From assembly GCF_902150045.1 (NCBI RefSeq), contig NZ_CABFVU010000001.1, positions 62,001 to 126,000 of the forward strand: 64,000 nt of DNA, in the 5' to 3' direction. The number at the start of each line of letters is the position of its first letter. The first letter of the stretch is position 1. Shown one piece after another: positions 16,906 through 25,063 of this stretch. This DNA is from Chitinophaga polysaccharea. GTDB taxonomy: Bacteria > Bacteroidota > Bacteroidia > Chitinophagales > Chitinophagaceae. The position numbers and the translations under genes are program-made. The notes under the pieces are model-generated. The model was not told the DNA's origin and made no database searches. It saw only the letters and a list, made by a program, of their open reading frames with translations.

Positions 16906-17138
16906 TAATACAATCCTTTATGGATTAACAGGAATAACAGCTAATGGCCTTTTATCCGGAGATCCCGTCAAATGCAGATCTGGCAACGATCTGTATGACA
17001 GGTGGGATCCCAGTAACACCCCAATGTTAAATTTAAAAGTGTGTCTTAACGCCGTTGTTTCATAACCCGGCCCCATTCAATAAATACAATGTTCCCCAAA
17101 ACCGGTGCAGTAATACAGAACTGCACCGGTTTTTCTTT
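16906..17138 (+). ncRNA. Candidate non-coding RNA, about 230 nt
   Basis: The region is bounded by a consensus promoter (16869-16899) and a strong plus-strand terminator (17101-17138). It holds a compound stem: GATCCC (16961) pairs with GGGATC (17004), GTCA (16967) with TGAC (16996), and CAGATC (16975) with GATCTG (16988) around a 7-nt loop. A 28-codon frame (16944-17030) starts with ATG and ends in TAA. It has two Cys and a GG pair, so a small peptide is possible, but the pairing overlaps the frame. I do not recognise a known family such as tmRNA, SRP, RNase P or 6S. Confidence 0.5.
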
Positions 17139-17139
17139 T
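17101..17139 (+). terminator. Intrinsic terminator facing the plus strand
   Basis: ACCGGTGCAG (17101-17110) and CTGCACCGGT (17121-17130) pair over 10 bp and are followed by TTTTCTTTT. The T-run is on the plus-strand side. The minus-strand side has only three A residues, so it ends the candidate RNA better than the hydrolase gene. Confidence 0.8.
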
Positions 17140-18943
17140 ATTTACCGGCTTCCTTTTCCGCACGGAAAGAGCCATTCGGCTGCATGGAAATTAATGCCAC
17201 CACCTTGTCTTTATCATCCTTTATAAACTTCACCCTGAAGTCTTTCAGTTCCAAGATCCGGAAAGTGGTGTTGTCTGTAGCTTCCAGCGTATACACCGGC
17301 TGGCCCGGTACTTCCATTATCAGCGCTTTGACATCCGAAAGTCTGATCGTTACCGGCACAGACCCTATCTTATAAATACCCTTAAACTGCTCCAGCGAGG
17401 CAGGAGGCAACACTACCGGCCGGGAAACACGCTCAAATATAACCGGGTCGCCGTCATAATTAAAACTTAACCGGTCAATCTCCCCGCTGTTATTCATCAG
17501 GAACTGTATCCGCATATTCGACTTATACTTTACATCGATCACGGTATCCGCAGCGTCGAAGGGAGAGAAGATGTTATAGTCCTCATGGTTCAGGTACCAG
17601 GTTATTTCAGGGAATGTGGCAAACAGGGAATCTTTCTTAACAGAAATATTAAAATCCCCGTAGGCATTATTCTTAAACACTCCCGCAAATGCTGTTAACG
17701 GATGTGTAGCCGGGTGCGGACTGAAAGTGGAATCTGTAAAGGGCTTTGGTCCCTCCTCCCCTTTATGTTGCTTTTCCTTTGGCTTCGCCTCTTCGGCAAC
17801 ACCCAGCAACCGGTCGGTGATCAGGTTGGTGACCTTCGTCGGTATAGCGGAATTATTCTGGTTGCTCAGCACCACGATACCGAAACTGTCTGTTGGATAA
17901 AAGGTAGTTAGCGCAGTAAATCCGTCTATATTCCCGCCATGCTCTACCCGGTAGTGCCCCCGGTAGGAAAACAACATCCAGCCAAGACCATAATCGGCAA
18001 ACTGTACATACGGGTTTTTCTTGTCTGGCAGCCCTCCGGGGATGACCATCTGGGGAGAAATTGCTTCTTTCAGGTAGTCTGCAGGAATGATTTCTTTCCC
18101 GTTATATTTTCCTCCATTGATCCAGGTGATGAGCCATTTAGACATATCTGTTACCGTGCTGTTGATAGCGCCGGCAGGCCCCATGGCAACAATGGCGTGA
18201 TACTTCTTTTCTTTGATCTCGTTTTTATCGGTTAGCTCGTACCCCCGCGACGCTTCTTCCGCAGCCGCCAGGGAAACAGCGCCAATGGACGATTCGCTCA
18301 TACCCAGCGGTTGAAAGAAGCGGTTGGTGATGTTCTGTTCCCACGACTGCCCGGTTAACTTTTCCGCCACCATGCCCTGTACCATAAACATAAAGTTATT
18401 GTATTGCCAGCGGGCCCGTAGCGGCGCATTGGGCTTCATAAAATGTATCCGTTTCAGCAGCGAGTCCCTTGAATCGGTTTCAAAAAGATACCAGGACAGG
18501 TCGTAACGGGAGAAGCCTGTCCGGTGGCACATCATATCACGCAGGGTTACCTGGGTGTTAAGATAAGGATCTGAAAAATCCAGCGCCGGCAGGTAAATGG
18601 TAGCCGGCTTATCAAAATCTACCTTTCCTTCCTTGCGTAACCCGCCCAGCAAGGCACTGGTAAAAGCCTTGGTACAGGAGCCGATAGCAAACCGGGTATG
18701 TGCTGTAATGGGTAATTTACGGGCTACATCCCGGTAGCCGAAGCCCTTTGAAAATATCACCTGGTCTTTTTCCACCACTGCCACCGCAAAGCCAGCCCCA
18801 TTTGCTTCCTGCAAAATACCGGCTAACGCCGCATCTATCTTTTCGAGTCTGTTATTTTTAACGGGAGTTTGGGCAGTAGCCGCTGCCGCCATAGTTAAAC
18901 AACACAGGCTGGAGATCCACCTGTTTATTATAGGTACCATCAT
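17138..18943 (-). CDS. Beta-lactamase-fold serine hydrolase, secreted
   Basis: The 601-residue protein has an N-terminal signal peptide (cut after about residue 24) and a class C-type beta-lactamase/penicillin-binding domain. The catalytic tetrad S89-C-T-K92 and the Y181-N-N183 motif are visible. A C-terminal part (from about 410) is a DUF3471-like beta domain (HPLTAFAGVFKNNAYGDFNI). Such proteins are usually D-aminopeptidases or esterases rather than true lactamases. It is monocistronic; an inverted repeat lies 13 bp upstream of its start. Confidence 0.85.
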   Translation of the reverse strand: MMVPIINRWISSLCCLTMAAAATAQTPVKNNRLEKIDAALAGILQEANGAGFAVAVVEKDQVIFSKGFGYRDVARKLPITAHTRFAIGSCTKAFTSALLGGLRKEGKVDFDKPATIYLPALDFSDPYLNTQVTLRDMMCHRTGFSRYDLSWYLFETDSRDSLLKRIHFMKPNAPLRARWQYNNFMFMVQGMVAEKLTGQSWEQNITNRFFQPLGMSESSIGAVSLAAAEEASRGYELTDKNEIKEKKYHAIVAMGPAGAINSTVTDMSKWLITWINGGKYNGKEIIPADYLKEAISPQMVIPGGLPDKKNPYVQFADYGLGWMLFSYRGHYRVEHGGNIDGFTALTTFYPTDSFGIVVLSNQNNSAIPTKVTNLITDRLLGVAEEAKPKEKQHKGEEGPKPFTDSTFSPHPATHPLTAFAGVFKNNAYGDFNISVKKDSLFATFPEITWYLNHEDYNIFSPFDAADTVIDVKYKSNMRIQFLMNNSGEIDRLSFNYDGDPVIFERVSRPVVLPPASLEQFKGIYKIGSVPVTIRLSDVKALIMEVPGQPVYTLEATDNTTFRILELKDFRVKFIKDDKDKVVALISMQPNGSFRAEKEAGK

Positions 18944-18955
18944 CGGGTTAATGTA

Positions 18956-18977
18956 TTACTGTATAAGATTACAGTAA
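18956..18977. promoter_or_regulatory. Inverted repeat before the serine hydrolase gene
   Basis: TTACTGTA and TACAGTAA are separated by 6 nt. The dyad lies 13-34 bp upstream of the start codon of the minus-strand hydrolase gene, where a repressor could block transcription. No regulator gene is adjacent. Confidence 0.4.
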
Positions 18978-19091
18978 ATAACCGGATTAAGCAAACCCTC
19001 CTCCAGGCCATCTTAAAGTGTTGTTATTTTCGCATGTAACCGGATACAGTAATGGTACGTGAATCCGTCATGCAGGCATAAAAGTCGGGGT

Positions 19092-19301
19092 TACGGGCCG
19101 CTGCTGGATTACGTTACCGCGCTTACAAAAGATAAAAACGTAAGCCCCGCCACTTTTAACCGTATGGCGGAATATTACTCCAACCGGCAGATCTGTGAAA
19201 TCGTTTGGTTGGTGGCCAGCGAACATCTTTACAATATCACCAACATCGGTTTGAATATTCACTCCGATATGCTGTGCGATATCAGTAAAAGAAAATCCTG
19301 A
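19092..19301 (+). pseudogene. Carboxymuconolactone decarboxylase / AhpD family remnant
   Basis: The readable frame gives LLDYVTALTKDKNVSPATF, then NRMAEYYSNRQICEIVWLVA and SEHLYNITNIGLNIHSD, the C-terminal third of CMD-family proteins. The N-terminal part with the CxxC motif is absent, and no start is near. It is therefore a leftover C-terminal fragment. Confidence 0.7.
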
Positions 19302-19374
19302 AGGAGGAATACGCGGGGGAGTTATTTCTCCCGCCATGCGCCTAATCGCCGGACAATGACTATTTTTACGGCCT

Positions 19375-20109
19375 ATGAGTAATTATGCCATTAAAACAGT
19401 GCTTGTACTCGGCGCTAATTCTGATGTAGCCAAAGAAGCAATATTACTATACCTGGAGAAGGGCTACCATGTTATTGCTGCATCCCGCAGCACGGAAGAA
19501 ATTGCGGCGTTTATGAAAGCCCGGAATGCCGCTGCACATCAGCTATCCATCTGTTACTTTGATGCCACTGCATTCAGCGATCATCCGGCATTTTATGCAG
19601 CACTACCCTCCAAACCGCATATCGTGGTATACGCAGCAGGCTTCCAGGTAACCAATGAACAGGCACTGGCAAACTGGGATGGCAGTTACCGGATGATAAA
19701 TGTGCTTTATGCCGGCGCTGTATCCATCCTTAATATCATTGCCACTGATACAGCCAACACGCACCTGGAACGCATCATTGGCCTGTCGTCGCTTTCCGGT
19801 GTACGCGGCCGCAAAAGCAATTTTGTGTACGGGAGCACCAAATCGGCATTTACCCAATACCTGGCAGGGTTACGCCAGTATCTCTTCTCCCGGAAAATTA
19901 TTGTAAATGTAATTATAGCAGGATATATCCGGAGCAAAATGACTGCAGGACTGGATCTCCCGGAATACCTGTTAATGGAGCCGGCCTTTATTGCCCGTAA
20001 AATAGTGAATGCCGGCAGCAGTTTTGCAATAGTGCCCGGGAGCAAATGGAAGATCATTTATTTTATACTGAAGTATCTGCCGGAAAAACTGGTGGCGAAG
20101 CTGCCCTGA
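19375..20109 (+). CDS. SDR-family oxidoreductase
   Basis: The 244-residue protein has the SDR nucleotide loop VLVLGANSDVAKEA, a VYAAGF segment in place of NNAG, and the catalytic S-YxxxK pair (IIGLSSLSG and VYGSTKSAF). A GYIRSKMTAG segment after the active site and a hydrophobic tail (KIIYFILKYLPEKLV) recall the DprE2-like branch that reduces a keto sugar lipid. That analogy rests on a few motifs and the true substrate is unknown. It follows the CMD remnant and precedes an ABC ATPase remnant on the opposite strand. Confidence 0.78.
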   Translation: MSNYAIKTVLVLGANSDVAKEAILLYLEKGYHVIAASRSTEEIAAFMKARNAAAHQLSICYFDATAFSDHPAFYAALPSKPHIVVYAAGFQVTNEQALANWDGSYRMINVLYAGAVSILNIIATDTANTHLERIIGLSSLSGVRGRKSNFVYGSTKSAFTQYLAGLRQYLFSRKIIVNVIIAGYIRSKMTAGLDLPEYLLMEPAFIARKIVNAGSSFAIVPGSKWKIIYFILKYLPEKLVAKLP

Positions 20110-20121
20110 ACCAGCCGGTAT

Positions 20122-20277
20122 CTACACACCGGTTTCTTCATCTATTTTACCATCTGTAAGATGAATAGTATGATCTGACCTCCTGGCAATATCTTCATCA
20201 TGGGTAACCATTAATATCGTTTGCCCTTTTTCTGACGATAATTTTTTAAAGAGATCAAACACCACTGCAGAATTATA
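20122..20277 (-). pseudogene. MacB-type ABC transporter ATPase remnant
   Basis: Reading the minus strand gives VFDLFKKLSSEKGQTILMV, then THDEDIARRSDHTIHLTDG and KIDEETGV before a stop. This is the H-loop and C terminus of an export ABC ATPase of the LolD/MacB type. Everything upstream (Walker A, signature, Walker B) is missing. The fragment ends abruptly at about 20277, where another truncated gene starts on the opposite strand, so a deletion or rearrangement joined them. Confidence 0.75.
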
Positions 20278-20843
20278 CGGACTTTACGGAAGATGAATTC
20301 CTTCCTTTACCGGACCTGGAGCTATTGGCAGGCAACAAACAGCTTATTGAACTCAATAACCTCCTTCCTATACTTTCCGCTGTGATGACAAAGTTTGCCG
20401 TTAACGAAAATAACGGGGGGATTAACTTTGAACAGGAACTGCTGGTAGATATGGTCATTGATTACGTTAAGTATGATCTTTACTGGAATAATTTTTCACA
20501 GATAGATGCTCCCTACAGCAATCTCACAGGGTTTATGAACCGGTTAGACGAGCTCACAAGAAACTTTATTACACATCCCTACATCGCTAATGTAAAAGGG
20601 AATTCCTACCAGGAGCGGCTGATCCAGGCTGTTAGCCAGCTTATTGCCACCAACCAGACAAAGGAAGCCATTAAACTGCTGACAAGAGCGGACAGCATTT
20701 CTACAATAGCACAACAATTAAACTTACCGACCAGCCAGGTGTTCCGGAACTTTGATACGTACAATGATATTTATAATAAGATGAAGCCCACGCAACAGGC
20801 AGGCGATTTTCCGGCCGGAGATCATTATTCTTCCACCTTATAG
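20277..20843 (+). pseudogene. N-terminally truncated gene of unknown function
   Basis: The frame is open from about 20277 (TDFTEDEFLPLPDLELLAG) to a stop at 20843. It has no ATG near the 5' end; the first possible start is TTG at 20325. The about 188 residues are mostly helical, with YQERLIQAVSQLIATNQTKEA and TIAQQLNLPTSQVFRNFDTY. I recognise no family. The 5' end abuts the ABC ATPase fragment, so the gene has probably lost its beginning. It overlaps the convergent membrane-protein gene by 19 bp. A working protein from the TTG start cannot be excluded. Confidence 0.45.
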
Positions 20844-21475
20844 CCCCTCACCTGGCCCAGCAACTCCATTGATCTGATAATAGGATCCCATTCCCGGCCG
20901 CCGAAAATCAGCCGGAACCATTTCTTATCCCTGTTTTCATAGCGGATATTAAAAAACAACCAGACAGCAAGGCTGGTAAATGCCACTGTTACCAATAGCT
21001 GGATCAGTACCAGTAGTGTACCGGCCTGTAGGAGCCCGGCCTCACTCAGGTAAAAGGTTGTCCACACAGGTAGTTGCAGGAAAAGCAACCTCGCTACCCA
21101 AAGTGTGGATGATTTCAACCGCGACAGCTTCTCCTGCACAGCCAGCACCGGCCCATCTATATCTACCTGCTGCACCAGGATCAGCTGGTAGATGTAAATG
21201 CCTATCGCCAGTTTCGTCAGTAATACCTGGATACCAGCCGACACCAGGAAAAATGGGCTGGCACTATGTAATAAACGAACAATCAGCATGTCTACAAAGG
21301 CCACCCAGCATAATCCGATAAAGATGGCAAAAATTTTTACAGGCTTCATAGACACCATAAATCGCTGCACTTTGATCCGGGTAATATCCGTTGCTAATTC
21401 CCGGTTAAGCAGGAGGGTTTCCTCCAATTTCTGATCATAAGACTTCCAGAGATGAATCAATTCTTTGTCTTCCAT
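20825..21475 (-). CDS. Membrane protein encoded with an ECF sigma factor
   Basis: The 216-residue product has a soluble N terminus (MEDKELIHLWKSYDQKLEET) and four hydrophobic helices. In Bacteroidota this pattern (ELxxLWKxYDxKL then helices) belongs to a conserved membrane family found next to ECF sigma genes, probably an anti-sigma or signal relay. The gene begins 4 bp after the stop of the sigma gene, so the two are one operon. Confidence 0.75.
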   Translation of the reverse strand: MEDKELIHLWKSYDQKLEETLLLNRELATDITRIKVQRFMVSMKPVKIFAIFIGLCWVAFVDMLIVRLLHSASPFFLVSAGIQVLLTKLAIGIYIYQLILVQQVDIDGPVLAVQEKLSRLKSSTLWVARLLFLQLPVWTTFYLSEAGLLQAGTLLVLIQLLVTVAFTSLAVWLFFNIRYENRDKKWFRLIFGGREWDPIIRSMELLGQVRGYKVEE

Positions 21476-21479
21476 TTTG

Positions 21480-21980
21480 CTACTTTTTGACGGACGAAAA
21501 TTTCTGTTTTAAGCCCCCTTTGATCCTTGCAATTTTAGTAGCTACATTTGTTTCAGACAACCCCATAATGTTCCCGATCTCCCGGTAACTTTTCTCTTCG
21601 AGGTACAGCAACATCACTGCCTTGTCCAGCTCCCTGAGCTCTGCAATAAAGCGTTGTAACAAGCTAATGTCCTCCGAAGTGTCATCTTTTACATTAGTGT
21701 CTACCAATTGCAGGATTTCTTCCGATAAGGGATTAGAAACCTGCTTGCGACGGGTTCTTTTACGGTGAAATGAAATAGCAACATTTAGTGCAATACGATA
21801 AATCCAGGTAGAATACTTTGCCTCGCCGGTATAGCTGTTAAATGACCGCCACAACTGAACAATGATTTCCTGGACAAGATCTTTCCTGTCCTCCGCCTCC
21901 TGGCAGTAGGAATGGGCTATCTTATAGATAATGCCTTTATTTGCCTGTAGAACAGCAAGAAATAGATCAGTTGGATTCAT
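21480..21980 (-). CDS. ECF sigma factor
   Basis: The 166-residue protein has region 2 (HSYCQEAEDRKDLVQEIIVQLW, with the DLVQE core) and region 4 (LEEKSYREIGNIMGLSETNV, then ATKIARIKGGL). It has no region 3, as expected for the ECF group. It directs RNA polymerase to a small set of promoters that cannot be identified here. The partner membrane protein follows 4 bp downstream. Confidence 0.9.
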   Translation of the reverse strand: MNPTDLFLAVLQANKGIIYKIAHSYCQEAEDRKDLVQEIIVQLWRSFNSYTGEAKYSTWIYRIALNVAISFHRKRTRRKQVSNPLSEEILQLVDTNVKDDTSEDISLLQRFIAELRELDKAVMLLYLEEKSYREIGNIMGLSETNVATKIARIKGGLKQKFSSVKK

Positions 21981-22115
21981 TCTTTGAATGCTATTTCTTA
22001 ATTATTCGCATCAATGGTTAAAAAATCACAGGTGCTGAGATTTTTTTTGGGGGACAAGGGGATCCCCGGAGCCATATCATAAATATAGCTTTTTCGCCAT
22101 TAACGCCGAATCTCC

Positions 22116-22123
22116 TACATTTG
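22116..22123 (+). promoter_or_regulatory. -7 promoter element of the DinB gene
   Basis: TACATTTG matches TAnnTTTG exactly and lies 21 bp before the ATG at 22145. The upstream element at the expected distance is only TTTTC, so it is a partial match. Confidence 0.45.
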
Positions 22124-22144
22124 CCGGAATCATCTTTAAAAAAA

Positions 22145-22645
22145 ATGACCCGATCATTCAGAAAGGGCGCTATCGGCGCACTGCTCGATGAATACGAAAA
22201 AGCGCTCTCAGCACTGAAAGAAGTGATTAAAACAATACCCGATCACGCACTCACTGTTATCATCGATCCTGATACGGCCGATGACAACTGCCGTTCTGTT
22301 CAAACTATTCTGTCGCATGTGGTCAGCTCAGGATTTGGTTACGCTACCAGTATTCACAACCTCCACGGCCATCAGTTGGCAAGACCTGCCAAAGTATTTC
22401 ACCTGAGCATTGGCGAATACATGGAAGACCTGGACCAGGTATTCATCTTCACAGAAAAAGTATTCAGCGCATTTAAAGATAATGAGCTGGAACAAACGGA
22501 TGATGCGCTTAAAATAAAAGCAGGCTGGGGCCAGGTATACGACATAGAACAAATGGCGGAACACGCCATTGTGCATATACTCCGGCACAGGAGGCAAATT
22601 GAAAGAATTAAACTACAGCAGCTCGCGGATGCATTAAACCGGTGA
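22145..22645 (+). CDS. DinB-family protein (second copy)
   Basis: The ATG at 22145 is preferred to a TTG at 22121, which would sit inside the promoter element. The protein of 166 residues has the helical DinB pattern. Its first helix is DEYEKALSALKEVIKTIPD, histidine follows in TILSHVVSSGFGYA, and EQMAEHAIVHILRHRRQIER carries the remaining histidines. The function is likely metal-dependent but unknown. It is monocistronic. Confidence 0.75.
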   Translation: MTRSFRKGAIGALLDEYEKALSALKEVIKTIPDHALTVIIDPDTADDNCRSVQTILSHVVSSGFGYATSIHNLHGHQLARPAKVFHLSIGEYMEDLDQVFIFTEKVFSAFKDNELEQTDDALKIKAGWGQVYDIEQMAEHAIVHILRHRRQIERIKLQQLADALNR

Positions 22646-22710
22646 TTTCATCCCCTGCCGGCGGATCATCCGCATTTACCCGGGGAATTGATTACACGCG
22701 CCCATTTATC

Positions 22711-23253
22711 TTAAAATACAATTCCTACTATAAACAAACTTGCGTTCACCGACTTATCGCCGAATACAACACCCTGGTCTTCTTCCGATACCCTGTCGGG
22801 ATAGCGGTACTTGTATCCGCGGTAAATATAAGAAGCAAACACGCCTATCCTGCTAAAGTGCCAGGCGACACCGGCTCCCACGCCATAAAAGTATTTGCCT
22901 GATTCATTGAAAGTAACTGATTCCTGCCCGCTTCCCGATGGCACCTCTGCCGTGCGGCTTACATTATAACCGTTCCGTCCGAATTGCCCTGCAACATACG
23001 GATCTATATGTCCGAAGCGATGTTTGATCTTCACATCCGCAAATACAGGGATCAATGTATGACCGTTATAGGAAGTGAGCTCTACACCGGGACCCACACT
23101 GATGTTGTGATGCAGTAAATCCACATTGGCGGTTGCCCCGCCTCCGCCACTGCCATCGTGGATCATTCCATAAGCATATCCATATAACAATTTCTCGCGC
23201 TGCGCGAAAGTAAAAAGCGGTAAGCAGAGTAAAAAGAGCAGTATATTTTTCAT
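22711..23253 (-). CDS. Outer-membrane beta-barrel protein
   Basis: The start at 23253 begins a clean signal peptide (MKNILLFLLCLPLFTFAQ); an ATG 6 bp upstream is also possible. The mature part of about 160 residues alternates polar and aromatic residues (KYFYGVGAGVAWHFSRIGVF, then ASYIYRGYKYRY) and ends in F, which is typical of eight-stranded barrels. Its role is unknown. A methyltransferase fragment abuts its 5' end. Confidence 0.7.
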   Translation of the reverse strand: MKNILLFLLCLPLFTFAQREKLLYGYAYGMIHDGSGGGGATANVDLLHHNISVGPGVELTSYNGHTLIPVFADVKIKHRFGHIDPYVAGQFGRNGYNVSRTAEVPSGSGQESVTFNESGKYFYGVGAGVAWHFSRIGVFASYIYRGYKYRYPDRVSEEDQGVVFGDKSVNASLFIVGIVF

Positions 23254-23259
23254 GATCAT

Positions 23260-23488
23260 ACGATATTCTGTTCTCTTTTAACAACCAGCCGAATGAGCGC
23301 AGCTTTTTTTGCGCCAGCTCTACGTTGGGAAGGTATCCTTCGGTAGCGAATATACGAAGTTGCTCCTTATCCGGCAATAGGCTTAAAAACTCGCCACCAC
23401 CGGTATCCAGGTCAAGAAGGGTGCAGCCCGGTTTCAGGTAACGGCAAATCATTATAAAATAGTTCCAGGGTAAAGGACTTTCCATCAT
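23260..23488 (-). pseudogene. SAM-dependent methyltransferase remnant
   Basis: The frame reads MICRYLKPGCTLLDLDTGGG followed by EFLSLLPDKEQLRIFATEGY and LPNVELAQKKLRSFG, the SAM-binding motif I and post-I region of a class I methyltransferase. The rest of the fold is missing, and the frame runs into the start of the beta-barrel gene. It is an N-terminal fragment left after a deletion. Confidence 0.7.
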
Positions 23489-23675
23489 CCTACCGGTATT
23501 GGTGAGATACTAAAATCCCACCCCGTTGCTTTTTCTTCCTGCATACATCTTTTTTTAAAGTTACATAACTATGTGATGCCGCAAAAAAGATACCTGATCA
23601 CAATGAAAAGGGATGCTCTCCGTTTATTATATTTACCGGGCAGACCCATAAATATCTTTCAAAAAAAATACTACT

Positions 23676-24785
23676 ATGACCTATATTCAACGCAGGCATT
23701 TTCTGAGAGCAGCCTCCCTCAGTGCGTTGGCAGGCGCCCTTCCATGGGCATCAAAAGCTGCACCACGGCGCAACAATGTGAATCCCGAAAAAGACAGCGA
23801 AAGGGTTTATTTTATCAACGACGGTATCTTCTACAAACCGGTGGATTATATTGAACAACTTCAACTTATCCAGCAACAACACGCTATCACAAGAGATTTT
23901 TACGGCAGCGATGGTACCATGAAAGAGCTGCTGGACAAATGCTGCGAAATAACCGGCAAAGAAGCCGCTATATATATGCCTTCCGGCACTCTGGCCAACC
24001 AGCTGGCATTACAGGTGCTTTCCGGTGATCATCCCAAAGTGATAGTACAGGAAAGCAGCCACGTTTACCGCGATGAAGCCGATGCAGCGCAAACCATCTT
24101 TAACAAGCGGCTGATCCCATTGGGAAAAGACAAAGCTGCATTCACATTGGAAGAGCTGAAGCAGGCCATCAGCTGGCATAAAGCAGAAGAAGCATTTGAA
24201 GCACCCATCGGCGCGTTATCTATAGAAACGCCGGTAAGAAGATGCTCCAATAGTTTTTTTCCTTTGGAAGATATCAACACTATTACCGCCTATTGCCGGG
24301 AACTGGGCATTAAGACCCACCTGGATGGAGCGCGGTTGCATATTTCCGCTGCATTTACCGGTACTAAAGTAATCGACTATACGAAAACATTTGACACTAA
24401 AATGCCACACCTGCTGAAAGTGCATGGAGGCGGTATTTTTACAAACTGGGGGAATGCTGCTATGGCACTACACCACTTACAGGATATTGACAAAGTGTTA
24501 GAGGAATCTATCCGGAAATCCAATGCACTCTTTAAAGAACTGAACAAGATCATCGGGATAAAAATAAGCCCGAAGGAAAGAGGCACCAATATTTTTGACC
24601 TGTACTTTGATCAACAGATCGACACCATAAAAACCGCAAAATGGCTGCGGGAAGAGAAAGGGATCATTGTGGGCCAGCCACAGTCGTACGGCGCTTCGCG
24701 TATGACCGTCAACCCCACTATCCTGAGAAAGGATAATGCCGCTATTACAGACGCCTTTTCAAAAGCGCTGCGCAGCCATAGCTGA
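23676..24785 (+). CDS. Threonine-aldolase-like PLP enzyme lacking the lysine segment
   Basis: The 369-residue protein has a Tat-type signal (Q-R-R-H-F-L at 5-10) and the beta-eliminating lyase fold: PSGTLANQLAL (PLP phosphate pocket), SSHVYRDEADAA (His stacked on PLP) and THLDGARLHIS (Asp for the pyridine nitrogen). In relatives, the segment after FDT carries the Schiff-base lysine, typically in an SLYKY motif, and about 26 residues before the KM/HLLKxHGG block. Here FDT (239-241) joins directly to KMPHLLKVHGGG. The catalytic lysine therefore appears to be deleted in frame, unless K242 or K248 replaces it. The product may be inactive. Confidence 0.7.
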   Translation: MTYIQRRHFLRAASLSALAGALPWASKAAPRRNNVNPEKDSERVYFINDGIFYKPVDYIEQLQLIQQQHAITRDFYGSDGTMKELLDKCCEITGKEAAIYMPSGTLANQLALQVLSGDHPKVIVQESSHVYRDEADAAQTIFNKRLIPLGKDKAAFTLEELKQAISWHKAEEAFEAPIGALSIETPVRRCSNSFFPLEDINTITAYCRELGIKTHLDGARLHISAAFTGTKVIDYTKTFDTKMPHLLKVHGGGIFTNWGNAAMALHHLQDIDKVLEESIRKSNALFKELNKIIGIKISPKERGTNIFDLYFDQQIDTIKTAKWLREEKGIIVGQPQSYGASRMTVNPTILRKDNAAITDAFSKALRSHS

Positions 24786-25063
24786 GGTTATCTTTTTAAT
24801 GGCATCACTGCCGCAACGCCGCTGGGATCGCTGTATAACATGCCGAAGTTTGCGCTGGAAGGTTTTACAGCGGGATTATACTATGAATTGAAACCACTCA
24901 ATGTTGAATTGCGGCTCATCGAACAGGGCGGTACGACCTCGCTACCCGCAACAACAAGCAATTCCGCACGGTTATCAGCAATACGGGCAACCAGCTGATG
25001 GTGCTGGGAAATTCAGCTCCTATAGAAGCATACCAGGAACAAATGTCGCAGCAATTTCAATAA
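24786..25063 (+). pseudogene. SDR oxidoreductase remnant (C-terminal half)
   Basis: Directly after the aldolase stop the same strand reads GYLFNGITAATPLGSLYNMP and KFALEGFTAGLYYELKPLNV, then ELRLIEQGG, the SDR active-site half (S, YxxxK, and the IEPGG-like motif). A frame change near 24930 is needed to reach the C-terminal YDLATRNNKQFRTVISNTGN and the stop at about 25061. There is no 5' half. The end of the fragment overlaps the stop of the minus-strand sigma gene. Confidence 0.65.
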
